Shown: piece after piece, positions 6,557-12,608 of the stretch
How positions within the stretch are numbered: position 1 is the stretch's first letter
Layout: each line of letters begins with the position of its first letter
DNA from: Planctomycetaceae bacterium
Lineage (GTDB): Bacteria; Planctomycetota; Planctomycetia; Pirellulales; Lacipirellulaceae
DNA length: 12,608 nucleotides
Assembly (NCBI GenBank): GCA_002713555.1
Contig: PATG01000110.1
Location: forward strand, 1-12,608
Direction of reading: 5' to 3'
Notes under the pieces: model-generated
Told to the model about the DNA's origin: nothing
Databases searched by the model: none
Seen by the model: the letters and a program-made list of their open reading frames with translations, nothing else
Position numbers and translations under genes: made by a program

Positions 6557-6618
6557 CTACAGGGGGCTAGGGAAGGCGTTCTAGGTAAGGCTCAATGCGC
6601 TTAAGCCTCGCACCTTTG

Positions 6619-7491
6619 CTACTTCATCGCCCGCTGAATCGCGGTACCCATATCGGCTGGGCTCTGAGCCACTTCAATACCGGCATCTTCCAGGGCCGCT
6701 ATTTTTTCGGCAGCTGTGCCTTTGCCTCCTGAAATGATGGCGCCCGCATGGCCCATGCGTTTACCGGGTGGGGCGGTGCGCCCTGCGATGAAGGCTGCGA
6801 CCGGTTTGGTAACGTGTTCCTTCACAAAGGCTGCCGCTTCTTCTTCTGCCGTACCTCCGATCTCGCCAATCATGATGATTGCTTCGGTTTGATCGTCTTC
6901 CTGGTACATTTTTAGAAGATCGATGAATGAGGTTCCTACGATTGGGTCGCCACCCAGCCCCACGCATGTTGACTGGCCGAGCCCGACTTCTGAAAGTTGC
7001 CAGACCGCCTCGTAAGTGAGTGTGCCACTACGACTCATCACACCGACGTTCCCCCGTTTGTGGATGTATCCTGGCATGATGCCAATTTTGCATTCGTCTG
7101 AGGTGATCACACCTGGGCAATTGGGACCGATGAGATGCACGTCATCGAGATCTTTGATGCGATCGTAGACGCGTACCATATCGAGCACGGGCACACCTTC
7201 CGTGATGGCGACGATCGTCTTGATGCCTGCCTCTACGGCTTCCAGAATGGCTCCGGCAGTAAACGCGGGAGGCACAAAGATCATGCTGGCGTCCACACCT
7301 TGCTTCTCAACAGCTTCGTTGACGGTGTTGTAAACGGGGACCCCCAGCACCTCTTGTCCGCCCTTGCCGGGGGTGACACCAGCGACAAGCTGTGTGCCAT
7401 ATTCAATGCAGTTCTTGCTATGGAATTCGCCAGCACGTCCCGTAATTCCTTGGCAGACGACTTTGGTTGCTTTATTGATCAGGATACTCAT
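6619..7491 (-). CDS. sucD: Succinyl-CoA synthetase (ADP/GDP-forming) alpha subunit
   Basis: With the beta subunit this enzyme interconverts succinyl-CoA and succinate with formation of ATP or GTP, in the TCA cycle in the cytoplasm. The 290-residue length matches the family (E. coli 289). The N-terminal CoA-binding Rossmann domain carries [20 protein letters not shown] (residues ~11-30). The middle carries GPNCPGVI (~122-129). The ligase domain contains [10 protein letters not shown] (~153-162). The phosphohistidine is H248 in [10 protein letters not shown], equivalent to H246 of the E. coli protein. All expected motifs are present. It follows sucC on the same strand with a 95-base gap, in the usual sucC-sucD order, and should share its promoter. 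No strong ribosome site is visible before the ATG (only an A-rich AAGAAA). Confidence 0.97.
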   Translation of the reverse strand: MSILINKATKVVCQGITGRAGEFHSKNCIEYGTQLVAGVTPGKGGQEVLGVPVYNTVNEAVEKQGVDASMIFVPPAFTAGAILEAVEAGIKTIVAITEGVPVLDMVRVYDRIKDLDDVHLIGPNCPGVITSDECKIGIMPGYIHKRGNVGVMSRSGTLTYEAVWQLSEVGLGQSTCVGLGGDPIVGTSFIDLLKMYQEDDQTEAIIMIGEIGGTAEEEAAAFVKEHVTKPVAAFIAGRTAPPGKRMGHAGAIISGGKGTAAEKIAALEDAGIEVAQSPADMGTAIQRAMK

Positions 7492-7586
7492 AGTTCTATT
7501 TCTTGATTCGACACTTTGGGCTGAAGCACAGAAGATCTTGAATTCTTGGCTTTTTGGTCCTAAAGCGTTGGCGGTTTAAATGGGTA

Positions 7587-8771
7587 TTAAGAAGCTGCTG
7601 CAACAACTTTGTTGGCAGCGTCTGTCAGATCGGTGGCAGATAGTATGTCGACATCGCTCTCAGCCAGGATTTTTCGCCCTTCTTCCACTTCGGTACCCTC
7701 CAGTCTCACAACCAGGGGGACGTTGAAGCCCACTTGCTTGTAGGCTTCGAGCACCGCATTGGCGATTGTGGTGCAACGCATGATGCCGCCGAAGATATTG
7801 ACTAACACGGCTTTCACATTTTTGTCGCTGAGCAAGATGCGAAATGCCTCGGTAACCTGTTCGACTTTGGCGCTTCCGCCAACGTCCAGGAAGTTGGCCG
7901 GTTCACCACCATGCAATTTAATCAGATCCATGGTGCTCATGGCTAGGCCGGCGCCATTGACCAGGCATCCAATATTGCCTGCGAGTTGCACATAGCTTAA
8001 GTCCGCCTGGCTCGCTCGGACTTCGGCTGGGTCTTCTTCGCTCAGGTCGCGAAGCTCCAGCAACTCTTTATGCCGAAACAGACCATTGTCGTCAAAATTG
8101 ATTTTTGCATCCAGCGCCAGAATCTCACCTTTGCCCGTAACTACCAGTGGATTGATCTCGGCGATTGAGCAGTCGAGTTCCACGAACAGTTTGCAGAGCG
8201 AGGTCATAAATCGCTCTGCCGACGAAACACTATCGCCTGTTATGTTCAGCTTTTGGCAGAGCTGTACAACCTGTTCCGGCTGAAGGCCTTTGTCTGGATG
8301 GAATGATTCTTTAAAGATCAATTCCGGATTCGTGGCGGCGACCTCTTCGATGTTTACCCCTCCCTCACTGGAGACCATCAGGACTGGTAACCCACAAGCA
8401 CGGTCGATCACAATTCCCAAATACAACTCACGGGCGATATCGCACCCTGCTTCAACAAGAACCTGCTGAACCGTTTTGCCTTCTGGGCCCGTTTGGACAG
8501 TTACCAAGGCCTTGCCAAGCAAGTTTTCAGCGACGGTGGCGGCTTCTGTTGCCGATTTGACGAGCTGCACACCTCGTTGGTCGGGATTGGTTTTAATGGT
8601 TCCTTTGCCGCGACCACCTGCGTGGATTTGTGCTTTGACGACAGCAAGGGAACCCCCAAGTTTTTCGAAAGCGGCCGCGGCCTCAGCCCCGGATGCGGCG
8701 ACAATACTGTCGGGTACCGCAATCTGGGCCTCACGCAGCAACTGCTTGGCTTGGAACTCGTGGATTTTCAT
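7587..8771 (-). CDS. sucC: Succinyl-CoA synthetase (ADP/GDP-forming) beta subunit
   Basis: The 394-residue product starts at the ATG whose first base is 8771 ([12 protein letters not shown]), with AAGG six bases upstream. The frame remains open to 8870, but that extension overlaps the promoter and does not resemble the family. The N-terminal ATP-grasp domain has the glycine loop [10 protein letters not shown] (~51-60) and [20 protein letters not shown] (~204-223), which carries the metal-binding acidic residues. The C-terminal ligase half has VNGAGLAM (~271-278), FLDVGGSA (~294-301) and [10 protein letters not shown] (~324-333). Length agrees with E. coli SucC (388 aa). It supplies nucleotide binding and the succinate site, while SucD carries the phosphohistidine. 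It is the first gene of a two-gene operon with sucD and is divergent from nqrA. Confidence 0.97.
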   Translation of the reverse strand: MKIHEFQAKQLLREAQIAVPDSIVAASGAEAAAAFEKLGGSLAVVKAQIHAGGRGKGTIKTNPDQRGVQLVKSATEAATVAENLLGKALVTVQTGPEGKTVQQVLVEAGCDIARELYLGIVIDRACGLPVLMVSSEGGVNIEEVAATNPELIFKESFHPDKGLQPEQVVQLCQKLNITGDSVSSAERFMTSLCKLFVELDCSIAEINPLVVTGKGEILALDAKINFDDNGLFRHKELLELRDLSEEDPAEVRASQADLSYVQLAGNIGCLVNGAGLAMSTMDLIKLHGGEPANFLDVGGSAKVEQVTEAFRILLSDKNVKAVLVNIFGGIMRCTTIANAVLEAYKQVGFNVPLVVRLEGTEVEEGRKILAESDVDILSATDLTDAANKVVAAAS

Positions 8772-8816
8772 GAAGAACCTTAATATGTTGGGTGGCCAGT
8801 GGATGCCAAAGCGGAG

Positions 8817-8846
8817 AGTATAGCGCTGCTTGCTGATAAGGGTCAA
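8817..8846 (-). promoter_or_regulatory. Sigma70-like promoter of sucCD
   Basis: On the minus strand TTGACC (8846-8841) and TATACT (8822-8817) each match five of six consensus bases, with an 18-base spacer. The predicted transcript start near 8810 gives a leader of about 40 bases before the sucC ATG at 8771. This is the best promoter match in the window. Confidence 0.7.
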
Positions 8847-8979
8847 CGGGCGGAATGTCCCAGCAAGCAATGCAATTAAGGGTCCAGGTCTTTCCTGGCC
8901 CAGCTAGCAGGGCACTGGAAAATATCAGTTTTGCCCCGATTTTGCTGTCTTACCCAAACCCTGAGCTGATAGTACGTTA

Positions 8980-9008
8980 TTGACTTGTAACGTTATTTGT
9001 GAAAAAAT
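8980..9008 (+). promoter_or_regulatory. Candidate promoter of the nqr operon
   Basis: TTGACT (8980-8985) is a five-of-six -35 match. AAAAAT (9003-9008), 17 bases on, is a four-of-six -10 match. Transcription would begin near 9015, leaving a leader of about 100 bases before nqrA. The -10 element is inside the palindrome listed next, so a protein bound there would block RNA polymerase. Confidence 0.4.
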
Positions 9009-9014
9009 TCACAA
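8997..9014. promoter_or_regulatory. CRP/FNR-type palindromic operator candidate upstream of nqrA
   Basis: TTGTGAAAAAATTCACAA is a perfect 7-base inverted repeat with a 4-base centre. It contains TGTGA-N6-TCACA, the exact half-sites and spacing recognised by CRP of E. coli. Its position over the predicted -10 box suggests repression of nqr. Activation of an upstream-facing gene such as sucC would need a different geometry (distance to the sucC -35 box is ~150 bases). No regulator gene is present in the window. Confidence 0.45.
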
Positions 9015-9113
9015 GCCTAGGCGATCCCCCTGACGATGCCATGGGCAGGCGTCCGACTTTCGGAACCCTCTGGGTAGTGCCAAATTCCAATATTCTCCCT
9101 TTTTCAGGCCACC

Positions 9114-10499
9114 ATGACGAGCGTTACCCGTATTAGCAGAGGACTGGATTTGCCCATCCTGGGTGGACCTGAACAGTCTATATCAGCGGGGCCCTCGGTA
9201 CGCCATGTGGCCTTACTGGGGGACGACTATATCGGCATGAAGCCAACGATGCATGTTGCCGAAGGAGATCGGGTCAAGTTGGGACAAGTTGTCTTTTCCG
9301 ACAAGAAGACGCCCGGTGTTCAATACACGGCACCTGCAACGGGCACAGTCCGGGGAGTGAATCGAGGTGCCAAGCGCAAATTTGAATCGCTTGTGATTGA
9401 GGTTGATGCAGAGGGAGAAAACTCCGAGCAAGAAACTTTCACCAGCTATCCAGATCAAAACCTGGCACAGCTTGATCGTCGACAAGTTTGTGAACAGTTG
9501 GTGTCTGCAGGACTGTGGACGGCGTTTCGAACACGACCCTACAGTCGTGTCCCCACACTCGACGCAGTCCCCAAAGCGATCTTTGTTACTGCGATTGATA
9601 CCAATCCGCTCGCAGCCGACCCGGCAGTCATTTTGGCACAGTCGCCGGCCAACTTCATCGCTGGGCTGGAAGTTCTCAGCACTCTGACCGAGGGTCTGGT
9701 AAATGTATGCCGCAAGGCGGGGGCAGAAATACCTGGAGAAGACAAAACTCCCGCAAAGTTTTATGCCTTCGATGGACCACACCCGGCTGGGTTGGTGGGC
9801 ACCCATATGCATCTATTGGAGCCTGTCTGCCAGGACAAGAGTGTCTGGCATATTGGTTACCAGGATGTCTTGGCCATCGGTCATTTATTCATAACCGGCA
9901 AGATATTAACCGACCGGGTTATTTCATTAGCGGGTCCCATCGTTACCAAACCACGTCTCCTACGTACAAGACTCGGTGCCTCGATTGCAGAGTTGACCGA
10001 CAAAGAATATGGACTTGCCGCAGGACAGACGGCTCGAGTGATCTACGGTTCTGTTTTGTCTGGCAGGCACAGTGTTGAGCCGGTGGACTTTTTGGGCCGG
10101 TACCACAACCAAATTTCGATCCTTGCCGAAGGTGGGCAGCGAGAATTTCTGGGATGGATGACACCAGGTAGTGAAAAGTTTTCGATTCGCCGGATATTTT
10201 CTTCGTCTTGGACTAAAAGTAGCGGTGATACCCGACGTTTCCCATTCAACACAAGCACATCGGGGAGCCCGCGGGCAATCATACCGATTGGAATGTACGA
10301 ACAGGTGATGCCCTTGGATATAGTTGCGACACCACTCCTGAAAGCGCTCGTTACGGGCGACACGGAGTACGCTCAGCAATTGGGTGTATTGGAGCTCGAC
10401 GAGGAGGATCTCGCCTTGTGTACTTTTGTTTGTCCGGGCAAATACGAATACGGTCCACTGCTCAGGCAAAACCTGACCACGATTGAGCAGGAGGGCTAA
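9114..10499 (+). CDS. nqrA: Na+-translocating NADH:quinone oxidoreductase subunit A
   Basis: NqrA is the cytoplasmic subunit of the six-subunit Na+-NQR and takes part in ubiquinone binding. The complex oxidises NADH, reduces quinone and pumps Na+ across the inner membrane. The 461 residues match the Vibrio protein (446 aa) almost end to end. Matches include [15 protein letters not shown] (~9-23), [22 protein letters not shown] (~37-58), [21 protein letters not shown] (~68-88), [39 protein letters not shown] (~131-169), [15 protein letters not shown] (~219-233), and the C-terminal [25 protein letters not shown] (~426-450). A short acidic insertion (GENSEQETF) explains part of the extra length. 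The start is ATG 9114, with AGG five bases upstream. It is the first gene of the operon, before nqrB. Confidence 0.97.
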   Translation: MTSVTRISRGLDLPILGGPEQSISAGPSVRHVALLGDDYIGMKPTMHVAEGDRVKLGQVVFSDKKTPGVQYTAPATGTVRGVNRGAKRKFESLVIEVDAEGENSEQETFTSYPDQNLAQLDRRQVCEQLVSAGLWTAFRTRPYSRVPTLDAVPKAIFVTAIDTNPLAADPAVILAQSPANFIAGLEVLSTLTEGLVNVCRKAGAEIPGEDKTPAKFYAFDGPHPAGLVGTHMHLLEPVCQDKSVWHIGYQDVLAIGHLFITGKILTDRVISLAGPIVTKPRLLRTRLGASIAELTDKEYGLAAGQTARVIYGSVLSGRHSVEPVDFLGRYHNQISILAEGGQREFLGWMTPGSEKFSIRRIFSSSWTKSSGDTRRFPFNTSTSGSPRAIIPIGMYEQVMPLDIVATPLLKALVTGDTEYAQQLGVLELDEEDLALCTFVCPGKYEYGPLLRQNLTTIEQEG

Positions 10500-10513
10500 T
10501 TCGTTGCCAGTTT

Positions 10514-10542
10514 TTGAGAGTCGTTTATTTAACGAGTACAAA
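10514..10542 (+). promoter_or_regulatory. Candidate internal promoter in the nqrA-nqrB gap
   Basis: TTGAGA (10514-10519) matches five of six -35 bases. TACAAA (10537-10542), 17 bases downstream, matches four of six -10 bases. It lies in the unusually long 117-base gap between nqrA and nqrB, next to a small inverted repeat CGTT/AACG. If active it would allow nqrB and later genes to be expressed apart from nqrA. Confidence 0.3.
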
Positions 10543-10616
10543 AAATAATTTAGCACGGAGAGGTGGAGAAACGGGTGTCTGCATAAAAGACGCTTCAGGA
10601 TTCTCTGCTGGATTCC

Positions 10617-11882
10617 GTGTGGAACCGAAAGATTGCAGTGCTGCGTAAGCTACTAGATCGATTGCATCCCACATTTGCAAAGGGGGGGCGCCTTGAGCGT
10701 TTGTATCCTTTGTACGAGGCAATCGATACATTCCTCTACACGCCACCTGACATTACACGTAATGCTTCTCATGTCCGTGATGGCATGGATCTCAAGCGGA
10801 TGATGTCTTTGGTGGTTGTTGCGCTGGGCCCATGTTTTTTTATGGCGCTGCACAATACGGGCTACCAGTCCAATATTGCCGTTGCCAATCAGCTGGGTAC
10901 GCATCTGGAAAGCTGGCGCGATCCGGTGCTGGCCGCTCTCGGTCTGGGGAATGACCCGAACAGCTTTTTGGATAACTTTGTGCTGGGGGCTTTGTATTTC
11001 TTGCCCGTCTATTTAGTCACAATGACTGTGGGTGGGTTGTGGGAAATGTTATTTGCCATGGTGCGAGGGCACGAAATCAACGAAGGATTTCTGGTCACGG
11101 GAGCTTTATTTCCCCTCACACTGCCTCCCACAATTCCTCTTTGGCAGGTTGCTTTGGGTATCTCTTTTGGTGTGGTGATTGGTAAGGAGATTTTTGGCGG
11201 AACTGGCAAGAACTTTTTGAATCCGGCACTGACAGCCAGAGCTTTTCTCTATTTTGCCTACGCTTCAGAGATCTCCAGCGAAACGAACCGCTGGGGAGAG
11301 GGTGTGTGGGCTGCTGCCGATGGCATCACGGGTGCGACCCCGCTGGGCGCATTGGCAGCCGCGAAGGTAGACGGTGCTGCCCCTTCCGTCACAGCACTTA
11401 CCGATCTTAGCTGGTGGGATTGTTTTATCGGGTACACCCAAGGTTCCATGGGCGAAACCTCAGCGCTGGCTTGCTTGTTTGGTGCGGCACTCCTGATAGC
11501 CGTGGGGGTTGGTTCGTTGCGCATTATGGTTGGCTGCGTGTTGGGCAGAGTAGGAATGAGTGGCCTGTTGTGGCTGAGTCGTGCGGGTAGCGAGAATGCA
11601 CTCGTCCACTTGGAGCCCCACTGGCATTTGGTGATTGGTGGCTTTGCATTCGGAGCCGTGTTTATGGCTACCGATCCTGTTTCGGCTGCCATGACCAATA
11701 TTGGTCGTTGGGTCTATGGTGTGCTGATTGGCGTCATGACAGTGCTGGTACGGGTTATCAATCCTGCGTTTCCGGAGGGCATTATGCTGGCCATTCTGTT
11801 TGGCAATGTGATGGCTCCCCTCATTGATTACTACGTCATACAAGCCAATATCAAACGGAGGATGGCTCGTTATGCAGCGTGA
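10617..11882 (+). CDS. nqrB: Na+-translocating NADH:quinone oxidoreductase subunit B
   Basis: NqrB is the large integral-membrane subunit carrying a covalent FMN and non-covalent riboflavin, and it forms the Na+ path. The 421-residue product from GTG 10617 shows the family N-terminus ([24 protein letters not shown], then [13 protein letters not shown]). It then has about ten hydrophobic segments from residue ~62 to ~405. The stretch [22 protein letters not shown] (~141-162) and [21 protein letters not shown] (~190-210) are hallmark sequences. The flavinylation motif Dxx(s/t)gAT is present as DGITGAT (235-241), so T241 is the expected FMN acceptor, which ApbE would modify. Relative to Vibrio there is an insertion near residues 217-230. 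GTG 10638 (414 aa, [11 protein letters not shown]) aligns best with the Vibrio start and is an equal candidate. Neither start has a strong ribosome site. The 3' end overlaps nqrC by 11 bases. Confidence 0.96.
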   Translation: MWNRKIAVLRKLLDRLHPTFAKGGRLERLYPLYEAIDTFLYTPPDITRNASHVRDGMDLKRMMSLVVVALGPCFFMALHNTGYQSNIAVANQLGTHLESWRDPVLAALGLGNDPNSFLDNFVLGALYFLPVYLVTMTVGGLWEMLFAMVRGHEINEGFLVTGALFPLTLPPTIPLWQVALGISFGVVIGKEIFGGTGKNFLNPALTARAFLYFAYASEISSETNRWGEGVWAAADGITGATPLGALAAAKVDGAAPSVTALTDLSWWDCFIGYTQGSMGETSALACLFGAALLIAVGVGSLRIMVGCVLGRVGMSGLLWLSRAGSENALVHLEPHWHLVIGGFAFGAVFMATDPVSAAMTNIGRWVYGVLIGVMTVLVRVINPAFPEGIMLAILFGNVMAPLIDYYVIQANIKRRMARYAA

Positions 11883-12608
11883 TTCCTTCGTCAGAACGCT
11901 TCTTGTGGCAACCATCTTATGTGTGGCTTGCTCGGTCATCGTCTCGAGCGCTGCTGTGCTATTGAGGCCTCTGCAAGATGCCAATAAAAAACTCGATCAG
12001 CAGCGCAATGTACTCATTGCTGCTGGTGTGGATGTGGAAAGCATGGCGGCGGAGGATGTGGTTGGGTTTTTCGAAGATGAGACCAAAGTGAAGCGTATCC
12101 TCGTCGATCTGAGCACGGGCGAACCCGTGGACGTCGAGACAACGGGCATAGATCCAGCAGTTTACGACCCCAAAAAAGCTGCCAAATCGACTGCCTTGAG
12201 TCAACCGGTCAGTACAGAGGGGCCCACTTTAGGAATTTCGCGTCGAGAAAAGTATGCTTTTGTTTATCAATTTCTGCAGGACGAGAATGTCGATCTCCAT
12301 GTGTTGCCTATCTACGGCAAAGGATTGTGGTCAACGCTCTACGGTTTTCTTGCCTTGGACAGTGACACCCGTACGGTGCGAGGCATTACTTTTTATGAGC
12401 ATAAAGAAACACCCGGTTTAGGTGGCGAGGTAGATAATCAGGAATGGAAAGATTTGTGGCCCAATAAACTGGTTTTTGACGAATCCTGGAATGTGGACTT
12501 TCAGATAATCAAAGGGCAGGTGAACCCTGAAGCCGTTCACGCATCCCATGAAGTGGATGGTCTGTCTGGTGCAACCATTACATCACGGGGTGTTTCCAAC
12601 AGTATTCA
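11872..12608 (+). CDS. nqrC: Na+-translocating NADH:quinone oxidoreductase subunit C, cut off by the window edge
   Basis: NqrC holds a covalent FMN on the periplasmic side and passes electrons toward NqrB. The ATG at 11872 lies inside the end of nqrB (11-base overlap), with GGAGG (11857-11861) ten bases upstream, so translation is likely coupled. The visible 245 residues begin with a single membrane helix (~6-28: [23 protein letters not shown]). A soluble domain follows. It includes [19 protein letters not shown] (~144-162) and [16 protein letters not shown] (~173-188), both typical of NqrC/RnfG FMN-binding domains. The flavinylation motif Dxx(s/t)gAT appears as DGLSGAT (229-235), giving T235 as the FMN acceptor. 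The remaining C-terminus lies beyond the window, where nqrD, nqrE and nqrF are expected from the standard operon order. Confidence 0.96.
   Translation, partial: MQRDSFVRTLLVATILCVACSVIVSSAAVLLRPLQDANKKLDQQRNVLIAAGVDVESMAAEDVVGFFEDETKVKRILVDLSTGEPVDVETTGIDPAVYDPKKAAKSTALSQPVSTEGPTLGISRREKYAFVYQFLQDENVDLHVLPIYGKGLWSTLYGFLALDSDTRTVRGITFYEHKETPGLGGEVDNQEWKDLWPNKLVFDESWNVDFQIIKGQVNPEAVHASHEVDGLSGATITSRGVSNSI

Larger units (their letters stand above)
8772..9113. other. Divergent regulatory region between sucC and nqrA
   Basis: These 342 bases contain no credible ORF. From left to right they hold the sucC leader, a good sucC promoter (8846-8817), a small hairpin CCAGG/CCTGG (8884-8888 and 8894-8898) and a direct repeat ACGTTATT at 8974-8981 and 8990-8997 (16-base period). 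Beyond these lie a candidate nqrA promoter and an overlapping palindrome (8980-9014), then a ~100-base nqrA leader. Individual sites are listed separately. Confidence 0.7.

Noticed and set aside
8772..8870. N-terminal extension of sucC by 33 residues
   Set aside because: It would include the promoter -10 and -35 boxes, has no family similarity, and the shorter start has an AAGG site and the canonical MKIHEFQAK sequence.
10575..10586. GTG-TCT-GCA-TAA as a regulatory leader peptide of nqrB
   Set aside because: Three codons give no room for amino-acid sensing. The oddity is reported as a finding about the gap, not as a gene.
1..12608. Defence system, CRISPR array, transposase or tRNA gene
   Set aside because: I looked for spaced direct repeats, transposase motifs and cloverleaf-like segments on both strands and found none. 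All long ORFs are accounted for by metabolic, RNA-modification or envelope genes.

Overview
The window looks like bacterial chromosome of moderate GC content, most plausibly from a planctomycete of the Pirellulales type. That placement is an inference. It rests on gene style: a secreted right-handed beta-helix protein, Pro-rich secreted proteins ending in an aromatic residue, non-ATG starts, long gene-poor gaps and a GC-rich palindromic repeat. No marker gene fixes the taxonomy. No CRISPR array, tRNA, rRNA, insertion sequence or phage gene is visible.

Left part (1-1310, minus strand): a secreted beta-helix (pectate-lyase-like fold) protein runs off the left edge. A small unknown ORF precedes it and overlaps its start by 4 bases (ATGA). 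A candidate promoter lies upstream of both.

Middle (1558-6416, plus strand): an RlmM-type 23S rRNA 2'-O-methyltransferase comes first. A 332-base gap follows, holding three hairpin-forming elements and an unusual alternating repeat. Next is a class I SAM methyltransferase with a half-lost zinc-binding N-terminus. Then come two adjacent paralogous genes for exported proteins of an unidentified, probably beta-barrel, family.

Right part (6619-12608): sucD and sucC (succinyl-CoA synthetase alpha and beta) lie on the minus strand in the order sucC-sucD. They diverge from the start of the Na+-translocating NADH:quinone oxidoreductase operon, nqrA-nqrB-nqrC, which runs off the right edge. The 342-base divergent region carries a good sigma70-like promoter for sucC. 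It also carries a candidate nqr promoter overlapped by a perfect palindrome with CRP-site geometry. Thus a TCA-cycle step and the Na+ pump that oxidises the NADH made by the cycle are placed head to head.

Most genes belong to known families. I see no strong case for a wholly new multi-gene system. The best leads are regulatory (the palindrome between sucC and nqrA, the TTGCCT/AGGCAA array, the odd nqrA-nqrB gap), the tandem exported paralogues, and the coupled small ORF.
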